Below are positions 1-5,978 of a stretch of DNA of 9,180 nucleotides, piece after piece. The stretch covers positions 1 through 9,180 of the forward strand of contig CAUGSS010000060.1 of NCBI GenBank assembly GCA_959602365.1, read 5' to 3'. The translations under genes were made by a program, and so were the position numbers. The DNA comes from an uncultured Eubacteriales bacterium. GTDB taxonomy: Bacteria; Bacillota; Clostridia; Oscillospirales; Oscillospiraceae. How positions within the stretch are numbered: the stretch's first letter is position 1; every line of letters starts with the position of its first letter. The notes beneath the pieces are model-generated. The model saw only the letters and a program-made list of their open reading frames with translations, did no database searches and was not told the DNA's origin.

Positions 1-436
1 CCACCAGCTGGCTCTCGGTCCAGAAGGACTCGCAGGGCTTGCAGTACTTGCCCACATATTTGCCCTTGTAGATGTCCCCCTTGTCGTACATGGCCTTGAA
101 GATCTTCTGGATGCTCTTGACGTGGTAGCCGTCAGTGGTGCGGATGAAGCGGTCGTTGGAGATGTTCATCAGCTTCCACAGGTCCAGGATGCCCTTGGGG
201 CCGGTGACGATGTTGTCCACGAACTGCTGGGGGGTGACTCCGGCCTCCCGGGCCTTGTCCTCGATCTTCTGGCCGTGTTCGTCGGTGCCGGTCAGGAACA
301 TCACGTCGTAGCCCTGCAGCCGCTTATAGCGGGCCATGGCGTCGGTGGCCACGGTGCAGTAGGTGTGCCCGATGTGCAGCTTGTCCGAGGGATAGTAAAT
401 CGGCGTGGTGATATAGTATTTCTTCTTCTCTCCCAT
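1..436 (-). CDS. metG: Methionyl-tRNA synthetase, N-terminal part (3' end beyond window)
   Basis: Charges tRNA-Met with methionine in the cytoplasm (class I aminoacyl-tRNA synthetase). The 145 visible residues begin MGEKKKYYITTPIYYPSDKL and carry the class I HIGH signature exactly at residues 21-24, then the family-typical LTGTDEHGQKIEDKA block at 48-62. Near the cut edge, YCKPCESFWTES contains a CxxC pair (C132, C135) at the place where MetRS enzymes have their zinc-binding knuckle in the connective peptide. The KMSKS loop and anticodon-binding domain would lie to the left of the window. The start is fixed by an AGGAGG site (complement of 445-450) eight bases before the ATG at 436-434, and by a strong promoter upstream. 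The gene is divergent from the ABC transporter. I see no T-box: the leader is only about 60 bases. Identity is near certain; only the truncation by the window edge limits the entry. Confidence 0.97.
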   Translation of the reverse strand, partial: MGEKKKYYITTPIYYPSDKLHIGHTYCTVATDAMARYKRLQGYDVMFLTGTDEHGQKIEDKAREAGVTPQQFVDNIVTGPKGILDLWKLMNISNDRFIRTTDGYHVKSIQKIFKAMYDKGDIYKGKYVGKYCKPCESFWTESQLV

Positions 437-454
437 GGCGGGTTCCTCCTTGTG

Positions 455-482
455 GCCTGCCGCCCGAATGAAAGGGGCAGGC
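455..482 (-). repeat. Inverted repeat in the metG leader
   Basis: GCCTGCC (455-461) and GGCAGGC (476-482) form a 7-bp stem around a 14-base loop in the short metG 5' leader, a few bases upstream of the ribosome binding site (complement of 445-450). It has no T-run after it in the metG direction, so it is not an obvious attenuator. It could stabilise the mRNA 5' end. A role is not demonstrated. Confidence 0.4.
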
Positions 483-501
483 GGTTTTCTACCATTCTGC
501 C

Positions 502-530
502 ATTATATGCCCAAACCGGGCGATTGGCAA
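502..530 (-). promoter_or_regulatory. Sigma-A-type promoter of metG
   Basis: Read on the minus strand, TTGCCA (525-530) is followed by a 17-base spacer and a perfect TATAAT (502-507). Transcription would start near 495, giving a leader of about 60 bases before the metG ATG. The match to consensus (11 of 12) and the exact 17-base spacing make this a strong call from sequence alone. Confidence 0.85.
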
Positions 531-640
531 GGTCTATATGGGGAAAAACCGGCGGCCGGACTGACAGGCGTGGGGGCTTTCGTCGAATCGACGGTGCAAT
601 TTGACCGGGTTTTTATTATGTCGCCTGATAGGGCGGCACT

Positions 641-697
641 TTATCCACACCCCATTTACATAAGAAATGTGCAAAACCCTGTGCATATTGTGGAAAA
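641..697. promoter_or_regulatory. Candidate DnaA-box cluster
   Basis: TTATCCACA at 641-649 is a perfect DnaA box. On the opposite orientation TGTGGAAAA (689-697) differs from TGTGGATAA at one position, while TGTGCAAAA (668-676) and TGTGCATAT (680-688) each differ at two. The three reverse-oriented copies lie 12 and 9 bases apart in an AT-richer stretch. No dnaA, dnaN or other origin gene is visible, so this is more plausibly a DnaA-binding or DnaA-regulated site than a replication origin. A single perfect box could arise by chance in a window of this size. Confidence 0.4.
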
Positions 698-850
698 CCC
701 CATGGAAAAGCGGCCTCCCGCCCGCCGGGAACGGGGTAAACAAAACGGAATCCGAAATGCATATTCGATGAATGTTCGATGACAAAGGAAAATTATGCCC
801 CGCCCGGGCGGTCTGCGGCAGAGTTACAGCTGTTCGCCTTTGGAAAACGT

Positions 851-880
851 TTGACAAAATTCGGGCCGGGGAGTTAAGAT
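851..880 (+). promoter_or_regulatory. Sigma-A-type promoter of the ABC transporter gene
   Basis: A perfect -35 TTGACA (851-856) is followed after 18 bases by TAAGAT (875-880; four of six to TATAAT). The predicted start near 887 gives a leader of about 55 bases before the ATG at 942. Confidence 0.7.
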
Positions 881-941
881 AGAGCCTGTTCACCCCGGGC
901 AGGCAGTCCCGGCGGGCATTGAGAGAGACAGGAGAGAGGAC

Positions 942-2660
942 ATGCTGAGACGTTTTTTGCACTACTATAAACCCCATAAGCTGCTCTTTGCCCTGGATAT
1001 GGGGGCGTCGCTGCTGGTGTCGGTGATCGCGGTGATCTACCCCATCGTGACCAGGCGGATGCTCAACGACCTGATCCCCAACCGAAACTACCGGATGGTG
1101 GTGATTGCCGGGCTGGCGCTGCTGGGGCTGTACTTCGTGCGGATGCTGCTGAACTACTTCATCCAGTACCAGGGCCACATGATGGGCACCAAGATGCAGG
1201 CCCAGATGCGCCGGGACCTGTTCTGTCACCTGGAGCGGCTGCCCTTCCGCTTTTTCGACGACCACGAGACCGGCAAGATCATGAGCCGGATGACCAACGA
1301 CCTCTTCGACGTCAGCGAGCTGGCCCACCACGGCCCGGAGAACCTGCTGATCTGCACCTTCTCGGTGCTGCTCTCCCTGGGCTATCTGGCCACCATCCAC
1401 CTGGGGCTGACCCTGATTATCTTCGCCTGCATCCCGCTGCTGGTGGTGTGCTCCCTCTACACCCGGAAGAAGCAGCGGGCCGCCTTCCGCCGCAACCGGG
1501 AGGCCAATGCCCGGATCAACGCCGACCTGCAGAGCAGCGTCTCGGGCATCCGGATCACCAAGGCCTTCACCAACGCCGACAAGGAGCAGGAGAAGTTCGA
1601 GGTGGGCAACCTGGAGTTCCAGGAGTCCAAGCGGGAGGCCTACAAGGCCATGGCGGAATTTCAGTCCTCCACCACCTTTATCACCGACGTGTTCAACGTG
1701 GTGGTGCTGGTGGCCGGGGGCCTGTTCCTCTACCGGGGGAGCATCGACTTCGCCGACTACTCCGCCTTCATCGTGTCCATCAACCTGTTTTTGCAGCCCA
1801 TCAAAAACCTGATCAACTTTATGGAGCAGTTCCAGAACGGGGTGGCCGGCTTTGAGCGCTTTCTGGAGGTCATGGATCAGCCCTCGGAGCGGGACGACCC
1901 CGGGGCGGTGCCGGCGGGGCGGCTGGAGGGCCACATCCGCTTCCGGGATGTGAGCTATGGCTATGAGGAGGGCCGGGAGGTGCTCCGCCATGTGGATCTG
2001 GACATCCCGGCGGGGAGCACCTTTGCCCTGGTGGGCCCCAGCGGCGGGGGCAAGACCACCATCTGCCACCTGATCCCCCGGTTCTACGACGCCAGCGCCG
2101 GGGAGATCACCATCGACGGCAAGCCGCTGACCGGTATGACCCGCCAGTCCCTGCGCCGGAACATCGGCATCGTCCAGCAGGACATCTTCCTGTTCAACGC
2201 CAGCATCCGGGACAACATCCTCTACGGCCGGCTGGACGCCACCGAGGCGGAGGTGGTGGAGGCGGCCAAGCGGGCCAATATCCACGAGTATATCATGTCC
2301 CTGGAGGAGGGGTATGATACGGTGGTGGGGGAGCGGGGGGTGCGGCTCTCCGGCGGCCAGAAGCAGCGGCTGTGCATTGCCCGGGTCTTTCTGAAAAATC
2401 CCCCCATCCTCATTCTGGACGAGGCCACCAGCGCCCTGGACAACACCACCGAGATTTTGATCCAGCAGGCCCTGGACGAGCTGTGCAAGGGCCGCACCAC
2501 CCTGGTGGTGGCCCACCGGCTGAGCACCATCAAGCGGGCGGACCAGATCGCCGTCATCGACGGCGGCCGGGTGGCCGAGCAGGGCAGCCACCGGGAGCTG
2601 CTGGCGTTGGACGGGCGGTATGCCCTGCTTTATCAGCACCTGTTCCGGGAGGGGCTGTAA
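942..2660 (+). CDS. Half-size ABC exporter (fused transmembrane and ATPase domains)
   Basis: A 572-residue membrane protein of the MsbA/LmrA/YwjA-like exporter class, expected to dimerise (with itself or a partner) and use ATP to move a lipid, peptide or drug out of the cytoplasm. The N-terminal ABC-membrane domain (about 1-310) shows six hydrophobic segments near 15-36, 53-75, 133-153, 154-174, 247-266 and 273-292. The ATPase domain has Walker A GPSGGGKTT (365-373), Q-loop (Q412/Q413), signature LSGGQ (469-473), Walker B ILILDE (D493, E494), D-loop SALD, and H-loop His525, so all catalytic residues are intact. Length is normal for the family. The start is supported by GGAG (931-934) seven bases ahead of the ATG. 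The gene stands alone between its own promoter and terminator; no second half-transporter is adjacent, so a homodimer is likely. Substrate cannot be told from sequence. Confidence 0.95.
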   Translation: MLRRFLHYYKPHKLLFALDMGASLLVSVIAVIYPIVTRRMLNDLIPNRNYRMVVIAGLALLGLYFVRMLLNYFIQYQGHMMGTKMQAQMRRDLFCHLERLPFRFFDDHETGKIMSRMTNDLFDVSELAHHGPENLLICTFSVLLSLGYLATIHLGLTLIIFACIPLLVVCSLYTRKKQRAAFRRNREANARINADLQSSVSGIRITKAFTNADKEQEKFEVGNLEFQESKREAYKAMAEFQSSTTFITDVFNVVVLVAGGLFLYRGSIDFADYSAFIVSINLFLQPIKNLINFMEQFQNGVAGFERFLEVMDQPSERDDPGAVPAGRLEGHIRFRDVSYGYEEGREVLRHVDLDIPAGSTFALVGPSGGGKTTICHLIPRFYDASAGEITIDGKPLTGMTRQSLRRNIGIVQQDIFLFNASIRDNILYGRLDATEAEVVEAAKRANIHEYIMSLEEGYDTVVGERGVRLSGGQKQRLCIARVFLKNPPILILDEATSALDNTTEILIQQALDELCKGRTTLVVAHRLSTIKRADQIAVIDGGRVAEQGSHRELLALDGRYALLYQHLFREGL

Positions 2661-2688
2661 AATTGAGCTACGCGGCAGTGGGAATAAA

Positions 2689-2733
2689 CGCGCCGGCGGG
2701 ACCCTGTGGGGACCCGCCGGCGCGCGGCGTTTT
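2689..2733 (+). terminator. Intrinsic terminator after the ABC transporter gene
   Basis: CGCGCCGGCGGG (2689-2700) pairs perfectly with CCCGCCGGCGCG (2713-2724), and CCC/GGG inside the loop can add three pairs closed by TGTG. TTTT follows at 2730-2733, five bases past the stem. AAACG (2686-2690) can also pair with CGTTT, so the end could fold in a second register. The very stable stem just after the stop codon supports termination, although the T-run is short and slightly displaced. Confidence 0.7.
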
Positions 2734-2752
2734 ATGGGCGTGATTTTGTCTC

Positions 2753-2858
2753 TGTTCTCCTGAGCGCTGCCCCTTGTTCTCCTGCACACATCCCCTTGTC
2801 CTTCTGAGCGTCCCCGTCCCCCTGTCATCCTGAGCGCCGTCCCCTGTCATCCTGAGCG
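2753..2858 (+). repeat. Periodic array of five TGTCATCCTGAGCG-like units
   Basis: Five copies of a 14-base motif start at 2753 (TGTTCTCCTGAGCG), 2775 (TGTTCTCCTG, then diverging), 2797 (TGTCCTTCTGAGCG), 2823 and 2845 (both TGTCATCCTGAGCG). Start-to-start distances are 22, 22, 26 and 22 bases, and the spacers are C-rich. Copies 4 and 5 share a 15-base exact match including the preceding C; copies become more degenerate with distance from the complete element that follows. The spacers are too short and the units too irregular for a CRISPR array. Confidence 0.8.
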
Positions 2859-2936
2859 GAGCGAAGGATCTTCTTCCCCTGTAAGGGGGTTCCCTGGTGG
2901 AAAGATCCTTCGTCGCTGCGCTCCTCAGGATGACAG
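2844..2936. repeat. REP/MITE-like long inverted repeat (hairpin element)
   Basis: The left arm (2844-2872) starts CTGTCATCCTGAG and ends CGAAGGATCTT; the right arm (2902-2936) is its near reverse complement, starting AAGATCCTTCG and ending CTCAGGATGACAG. Outer 13 and inner 11 base pairs are perfect; the right arm has six extra bases in the middle (GCGCAGCGACG in complement versus the shorter left version). The loop is about 29 bases. From general knowledge, elements beginning TGTCATCCTGAGCGGAGCGAAGGATCT are dispersed in many copies in Clostridia and other bacteria, often between genes and sometimes mis-annotated as small proteins. It carries no transposase gene. Confidence 0.85.
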
Positions 2937-2952
2937 AGGCGGAAGAGGTACC

Positions 2953-3024
2953 GGGGTGACAAAATGCAGGGACAAAAAGCAATGTCTCAGGATGACAGGA
3001 GCGGGGGAAATCCCGGGATGACGG
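2953..3024 (-). repeat. Inverted tail copies of the same repeat
   Basis: To the right of the hairpin, CTCAGGATGACAG recurs exactly at 2986-2998, and degenerate versions occur at 2953-2961 (GGGGTGACA) and 3015-3024 (GGGATGACGG). Counting the hairpin's own right end, the TGACA cores begin at 2931, 2957, 2993 and 3019, spaced 26, 36 and 26 bases. They are in the opposite orientation to the array at 2753-2858, so the locus is roughly mirror-symmetric around the hairpin. Confidence 0.7.
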
Positions 3025-3025
3025 G

Positions 3026-3066
3026 AAAACGGGGCGCCCGAGGGCGGGGGGGGCGGAGCGCCCCCC
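3026..3066 (-). terminator. Possible terminator of the CPBP protease gene
   Basis: Just past the stop codon, GGGGGGCG (3048-3055) and CGCCCCCC (3059-3066) form an 8-bp stem with a GAG loop. A second small hairpin, CGCCC (3035-3039) with GGGCG (3042-3046), follows in the minus direction and leads into CCCCGTTTT (complement of 3026-3034). The T-run is short, so the call is moderate. Confidence 0.4.
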
Positions 3067-3069
3067 GGC

Positions 3070-3978
3070 TCACACCAGGAAGATCACCGCCAGGCTGGCG
3101 GCCAGGGTGAGCACAGTGCACACCCAGACGCCCGGGGCCCGGAGCAGGGAGCTCAGGGCCTGCCGGTCGGTCACCGGCGGGGCCGGAGGGGCAAAGCGGA
3201 AGGTGCGGGCGTAGCGGGAGAAAAAGTAGATGGCCAGGCCCATCAGCAGGAACATCAGTATTCCGGCGGCGCCGGCCCCCCAGCGGCCCGCTCCGGTCAG
3301 CGCGCTCATACCGGCGGACCCCAGATTGACGATGGCGTGAAGCGCGATGGTGTGCCAGATCCTGCCCGTCTTAATCACCACCCCGGCAAAGACCAGCCCC
3401 AGAGCGGTGGCGTAGAAGAGCTGATACAGGTTCATATGGAACAGGCCAAAGGCCACGGCGCTGACCAGAATGGCGCACCGGTCCCCAAAGGGGCGCAGCC
3501 GGTCCAGCAGCAGCTTGCGGAAGATCAGTTCCTCCATCACCGGGGCTATGGCGCCCACCATCACCAGGTAGAGCCAGGTGGGCAGGGAGTTCACCACGTT
3601 GTCCAACAGGTTTCCGGTGGAGCTGCCGGAAAAGGCCTCCACCGCCGCCACCAGCAGCACAGTGACCAGATTGAACAGGTAGAGGGTGCCCAGAGAGAAC
3701 ACCGCCGTCCGGGCGAAGGCCCTGGGACTCAGGGGCAGCTCCGGCCCCCGCCCCTTGGGCAGCGGGCGGATCATCAGCCACAGGATCAGCGGGGCCAGGC
3801 CGTAGCTGACAGCCTCGTTGACCGCCATGGCCAGGTAGATGCTGCGCCCCACCGCCGGGATCGCCAGCAGCAGGCCGCCGATCACCTGGATGGCCAGCAG
3901 ATAGAGCAGCACCCCCCAGCCCACCCGGCTCAGCCGGCGGCGGAGGAGTTTATTCAGTTGGGGTTGCAGTTGATCCAT
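3070..3978 (-). CDS. CPBP family intramembrane metalloprotease (CAAX protease-like)
   Basis: A 302-residue, multi-pass membrane protein of the CPBP/Abi family (relatives of Rce1 CAAX proteases and of bacteriocin-maturation or self-immunity proteases). All three catalytic motifs are present: EELIFR (E149, E150, R154), FGLFH (H181) and HAIVN (H214, N218), each in or next to a hydrophobic segment. Hydrophobic stretches lie near 20-42, 48-70, 90-114, 131-148, 167-202, 207-226 and 234-254, with an extra C-terminal one at 283-302 after a Pro-rich linker. The chosen start (ATG at 3978-3976) begins MDQLQPQLNKLL; its ribosome binding site is weak (GGAAAGTGAG some distance upstream), and an in-frame GTG at 3990-3988 is an alternative. 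The gene has its own promoter at 4086-4114 and converges on the ABC transporter gene across the repeat region. No bacteriocin gene is adjacent, so the substrate is unknown. Confidence 0.92.
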   Translation of the reverse strand: MDQLQPQLNKLLRRRLSRVGWGVLLYLLAIQVIGGLLLAIPAVGRSIYLAMAVNEAVSYGLAPLILWLMIRPLPKGRGPELPLSPRAFARTAVFSLGTLYLFNLVTVLLVAAVEAFSGSSTGNLLDNVVNSLPTWLYLVMVGAIAPVMEELIFRKLLLDRLRPFGDRCAILVSAVAFGLFHMNLYQLFYATALGLVFAGVVIKTGRIWHTIALHAIVNLGSAGMSALTGAGRWGAGAAGILMFLLMGLAIYFFSRYARTFRFAPPAPPVTDRQALSSLLRAPGVWVCTVLTLAASLAVIFLV

Positions 3979-4085
3979 AATCTGTCTCACTTTCCGGCGG
4001 GGACGGCCGCCCGTTTCCGCCCGGGGATATCGACCGCTTCCCATGAGGGGGGCGGGACGGCATGTTTCGCTGTGCCTTTGCTCAT

Positions 4086-4114
4086 ACTTTACCCCATGCA
4101 GGTCCGTTTGGCAA
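4086..4114 (-). promoter_or_regulatory. Sigma-A-type promoter of the CPBP protease gene
   Basis: On the minus strand, TTGCCA (4109-4114), a 17-base spacer and TAAAGT (4086-4091) give a promoter with the same -35 and the same spacing as that of metG. The predicted start near 4079 leaves a leader of about 100 bases before the ATG at 3978. Confidence 0.65.
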
Positions 4115-4132
4115 GCGTTCCGAAGGGAAAAG

Positions 4133-4152
4133 CCCGCCGCCGGAGCGGCGGG
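4133..4152. repeat. Perfect inverted repeat between divergent promoters
   Basis: CCCGCCGC (4133-4140) and GCGGCGGG (4145-4152) flank a CGGA loop. The repeat lies between the -35 boxes of the leftward promoter (4109-4114) and the rightward one (4164-4169), so neither transcript would contain it as a leader hairpin. It is therefore either a protein-binding palindrome or a structure relevant only to read-through transcripts. The T-content on either side is too low for a good terminator. Confidence 0.5.
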
Positions 4153-4163
4153 AGAAAAAGGGC

Positions 4164-4192
4164 TTGCAGCGGCGGAGAAATTGTGATAGTAT
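4164..4192 (+). promoter_or_regulatory. Extended -10 promoter of the FAD dehydrogenase gene
   Basis: TTGCAG (4164-4169), a 17-base spacer and TAGTAT (4187-4192) are present, and TG sits in the extended -10 position at 4184-4185 (TGATAGTAT). The predicted start near 4199 gives a leader of about 80 bases. Confidence 0.65.
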
Positions 4193-4278
4193 ATATCATG
4201 TGTTATTATGCGCTTCTTTGCCATGAGCCTTTTGAGGTTTCCAGCGCACGGTGAACAATGGAGGAAGAGGATCAAATC

Positions 4279-5664
4279 ATGAACAACTACGATGTGACCA
4301 TCATCGGCTGTGGCGAGGCGGGCATCTTTGCCGCCTATGAGCTCAAAAAACTCCGGCCCGAGCTGCGGGTGCTGGTGTTGGATCAGGGGGCGGACATCTA
4401 TTCCCGCAACTGTCCCATCGTCGCCGGCAAGGTGGATCGGTGCATCCACTGCAAGATCTGCGGCACCATGTGCGGCTTTGGCGGAGCCGGTGCCTTCTCT
4501 GACGGCAAGTTCAATTTTACCACCGCCTTCGGCGGCTGGCTCACCGACTACATGGCCCCCGGAGAGGTCATGGAGCTGATCCGCTATGTGGACTCGGTCA
4601 ACGTCCGCTTCGGGGCCACCACCGAGTGCTTCTCCACCGAAACGCCGGAAGCCAAAGCCCTGGAAAAGCGGGCCCTGGAGCACGACCTGCACCTGCTTCA
4701 GGCCCAGTGCAAGCACCTGGGCACGGAGAACAACCTGAGAATTCTGGAAAATCTCTACGAATTCCTGCGCACCCAGGCGGACTTCCGCTTCCAGACCCCG
4801 GTGGAGCACATCGACCCGGCGGGGGAGGGCTACCGCCTCACCCTGGAGGGCGGCGAAGAGGTGGAGTGCGCCTATCTGATCGCCGCCCCGGGCCGCTCCG
4901 GCGCCGAGTGGTTTGCCGGCGAGTGCAAGCGGCTGGGCATCCACCTGATCAACAACCAGGTGGACATCGGCGTCCGGGTGGAGCTGCCCGCCCAGGTCTT
5001 TGAGCACATCACCGACGTGGTCTATGAGTCCAAGCTGGTCTACCGCACCAAGCAGTACGGGGACAGCGTGCGCACCTTCTGCATGAACCCCTACGGCCAT
5101 GTGGTGGCGGAGAACGTGGAGGGCATCAACACCGTCAACGGCCACAGCTACTCCGACCCGGCCCTGCGCAGCGAGAACACCAACTTCGCCCTGCTGGTCA
5201 GCAACAAGTTCACCGAGCCCTTCAATGAGCCCTACCGCTACGGCAAGCACATCGCCTCCCTGAGCAATATGCTCTCCGGCGGGGTGCTGGTCCAGCGCTT
5301 CGGCGACCTGGTCAAGGGGGTGCGCACCAACGCCCACCGGCTCAGCCAGTCCTACACCAAGCCCACCCTGACCGCCGCCGTCCCCGGGGACCTGTCCCTG
5401 GCCCTGCCCAAGCGGCAGCTGGACGACATCATTGAGATGATCTACGCCCTGGACAAGATCGCCCCGGGCACCGCCAACTACGACACCCTGCTCTACGGCG
5501 CCGAGGTGAAGTTCTACTCCAGCCGCATCGAGCTGTCCAAGGAGCTGGAGACCCCGATGAAGAACTTCTTCGCCATCGGCGACGGGGCGGGCACCACCCG
5601 GGGCCTGGCCCAGGCCGGCGCCTCGGGCATCAAGGTGGCCCGGGTCATCGCCGCCCGGAAGTGA
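4279..5664 (+). CDS. FAD-dependent dehydrogenase with ferredoxin-like Cys cluster (COG2509-like)
   Basis: A 461-residue cytoplasmic flavoprotein of the NAD(P)/FAD-dependent oxidoreductase class. The N-terminal Rossmann fold begins YDVTIIGCGEAG (GxGxxG at residues 10-15), with an acidic residue closing the second strand (D35). The second FAD motif, FFAIGDGAG, lies near the C-terminus (D435). Between them, NCPIVAGKVDRC leads into CIHCKICGTMC, a CX2CX2CX3C array (C55, C58, C61, C65) followed by GFGGAGAFSDGKFN, a block I recall as typical of the COG2509 'FAD-dependent dehydrogenase' family. The physiological substrate of that family is not known to me. I chose ATG 4279 over the in-frame ATG at 4258 because the upstream ATG overlaps the ribosome binding region (GGAGGAAGAGG, 4260-4270, eight bases before 4279) and MNNYDVTIIG is the usual compact N-terminus. 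The gene is monocistronic, with its own promoter and terminator. Confidence 0.9.
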   Translation: MNNYDVTIIGCGEAGIFAAYELKKLRPELRVLVLDQGADIYSRNCPIVAGKVDRCIHCKICGTMCGFGGAGAFSDGKFNFTTAFGGWLTDYMAPGEVMELIRYVDSVNVRFGATTECFSTETPEAKALEKRALEHDLHLLQAQCKHLGTENNLRILENLYEFLRTQADFRFQTPVEHIDPAGEGYRLTLEGGEEVECAYLIAAPGRSGAEWFAGECKRLGIHLINNQVDIGVRVELPAQVFEHITDVVYESKLVYRTKQYGDSVRTFCMNPYGHVVAENVEGINTVNGHSYSDPALRSENTNFALLVSNKFTEPFNEPYRYGKHIASLSNMLSGGVLVQRFGDLVKGVRTNAHRLSQSYTKPTLTAAVPGDLSLALPKRQLDDIIEMIYALDKIAPGTANYDTLLYGAEVKFYSSRIELSKELETPMKNFFAIGDGAGTTRGLAQAGASGIKVARVIAARK

Positions 5665-5702
5665 GGGGGCTGGCGCCCGGCCGCTGGGGCGCCTCCCGCA
5701 TG

Positions 5703-5733
5703 GAGCGGGCGGCAGCGGTCTGGCTGCCCGCTC
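5703..5733 (+). repeat. Stem-loop downstream of the FAD dehydrogenase gene
   Basis: GAGCGGGCGGCAGC (5703-5716) can pair with GCTGCCCGCTC (5723-5733), leaving a three-base bulge. No T-run follows, so it is not itself a good terminator. It precedes the strong terminator by about 30 bases and may protect the transcript 3' end from exonucleases. Confidence 0.45.
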
Positions 5734-5761
5734 ATTTGTAATGAATCATTTTGCCCGCCTG

Positions 5762-5795
5762 GCGCGCCGCGTTGATCAAACGCGGCGCGCTTTTT
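5762..5795 (+). terminator. Strong intrinsic terminator
   Basis: GCGCGCCGCGTT (5762-5773) and AACGCGGCGCGC (5779-5790) form a perfect 12-bp stem around a GATCA loop, directly followed by TTTTT (5791-5795). It ends the FAD dehydrogenase transcript and isolates the germination operon from upstream transcription. Confidence 0.93.
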
Positions 5796-5870
5796 GCTGC
5801 CCGGACAGGACCGGGCGGTGTTTTGCCGCGCGCAGAGCGGCGGCGGACAATCTGCCGGGCCGGCGGGGCC

Positions 5871-5883
5871 TATACATTATAAT
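5871..5883 (+). promoter_or_regulatory. Candidate promoter -10 region of the germination operon
   Basis: An AT-rich island in very GC-rich DNA contains CATTATA (5875-5881), matching the sigma-G -10 consensus CATNHTA known from Bacillus, which overlaps a perfect TATAAT (5878-5883). I find no convincing -35 for either sigma factor at normal spacing (5852-5860 is CTGCCGGGC). Germination receptor operons are normally expressed in the forespore under sigma-G, so the location upstream of the operon makes the -10 match worth noting, but the promoter remains unproven. Confidence 0.4.
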
Positions 5884-5978
5884 ATATGTCTCTGCGGAAC
5901 CGCGCTAAAGCGCAAAAGCCGCGGGGTGGAGTGAAACCGGGCAAAAGGGGGCATACTGAGATGCGAACGACAAGACAT

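Larger units (their letters stand above)
437..941. other. Divergent intergenic region metG / ABC transporter
   Basis: This 505-base stretch holds no convincing gene: the open frames crossing it lack ribosome binding sites and any recognisable protein character. Besides the two promoters and the DnaA-box cluster listed separately, it contains a 13-base inverted repeat CGTCGA-A-TCGACG (581-593), an 11-base-spaced direct repeat TTCGATGA (764-771 and 775-782), and a perfect 12-base palindrome CCGCCCGGGCGG (800-811). The part from about 600 to 795 is clearly more AT-rich than the surrounding genes, as expected for regulatory DNA. Functions of the small repeats are unknown. Confidence 0.7.

Noticed and set aside
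437..500. T-box or other riboswitch in the metG leader
   Set aside because: With the promoter at 502-530 the leader is only about 60 bases and shows just one small stem; too short for a T-box or SAM riboswitch.
641..697. Chromosomal replication origin
   Set aside because: Only one perfect DnaA box and no dnaA, dnaN, rpmH or parA/B-like gene in the window; a DnaA-binding site is the most that can be claimed.
534..2828. 764-codon open frame on the minus strand opposite the ABC transporter
   Set aside because: Low-complexity, His/Gln/Gly/Val-rich translation typical of the antisense of GC-rich genes; the plus strand has a full set of ABC motifs. Not a gene.
2668..2982. 104-codon minus-strand frame across the repeat (VILRSAATKDL..., SFAPLRMT)
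   Set aside because: This peptide pattern is the translation of the TGTCATCCTGAGCGGAGCG repeat itself, which I know as a common false gene call; there is no ribosome binding site.
2753..3024. CRISPR-like array
   Set aside because: Units are 14 bases with 8-12-base C-rich spacers, degenerate, and no cas gene is present; this is a dispersed repeat family.
3337..4254. 305-codon plus-strand frame opposite the CPBP protease
   Set aside because: Antisense of a gene with intact catalytic motifs; its translation is Gln/His-rich low-complexity sequence.
4258..4278. Upstream in-frame ATG as the start of the FAD dehydrogenase
   Set aside because: The seven extra codons (MEEEDQI) are the ribosome binding region itself, with GGAGGAAGAGG ideally placed for ATG 4279.
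3979..5337. Upstream extension of the CPBP protease frame, antisense to the FAD dehydrogenase
   Set aside because: The extension has no protein character and passes through the promoter region; the real protease begins at 3978.
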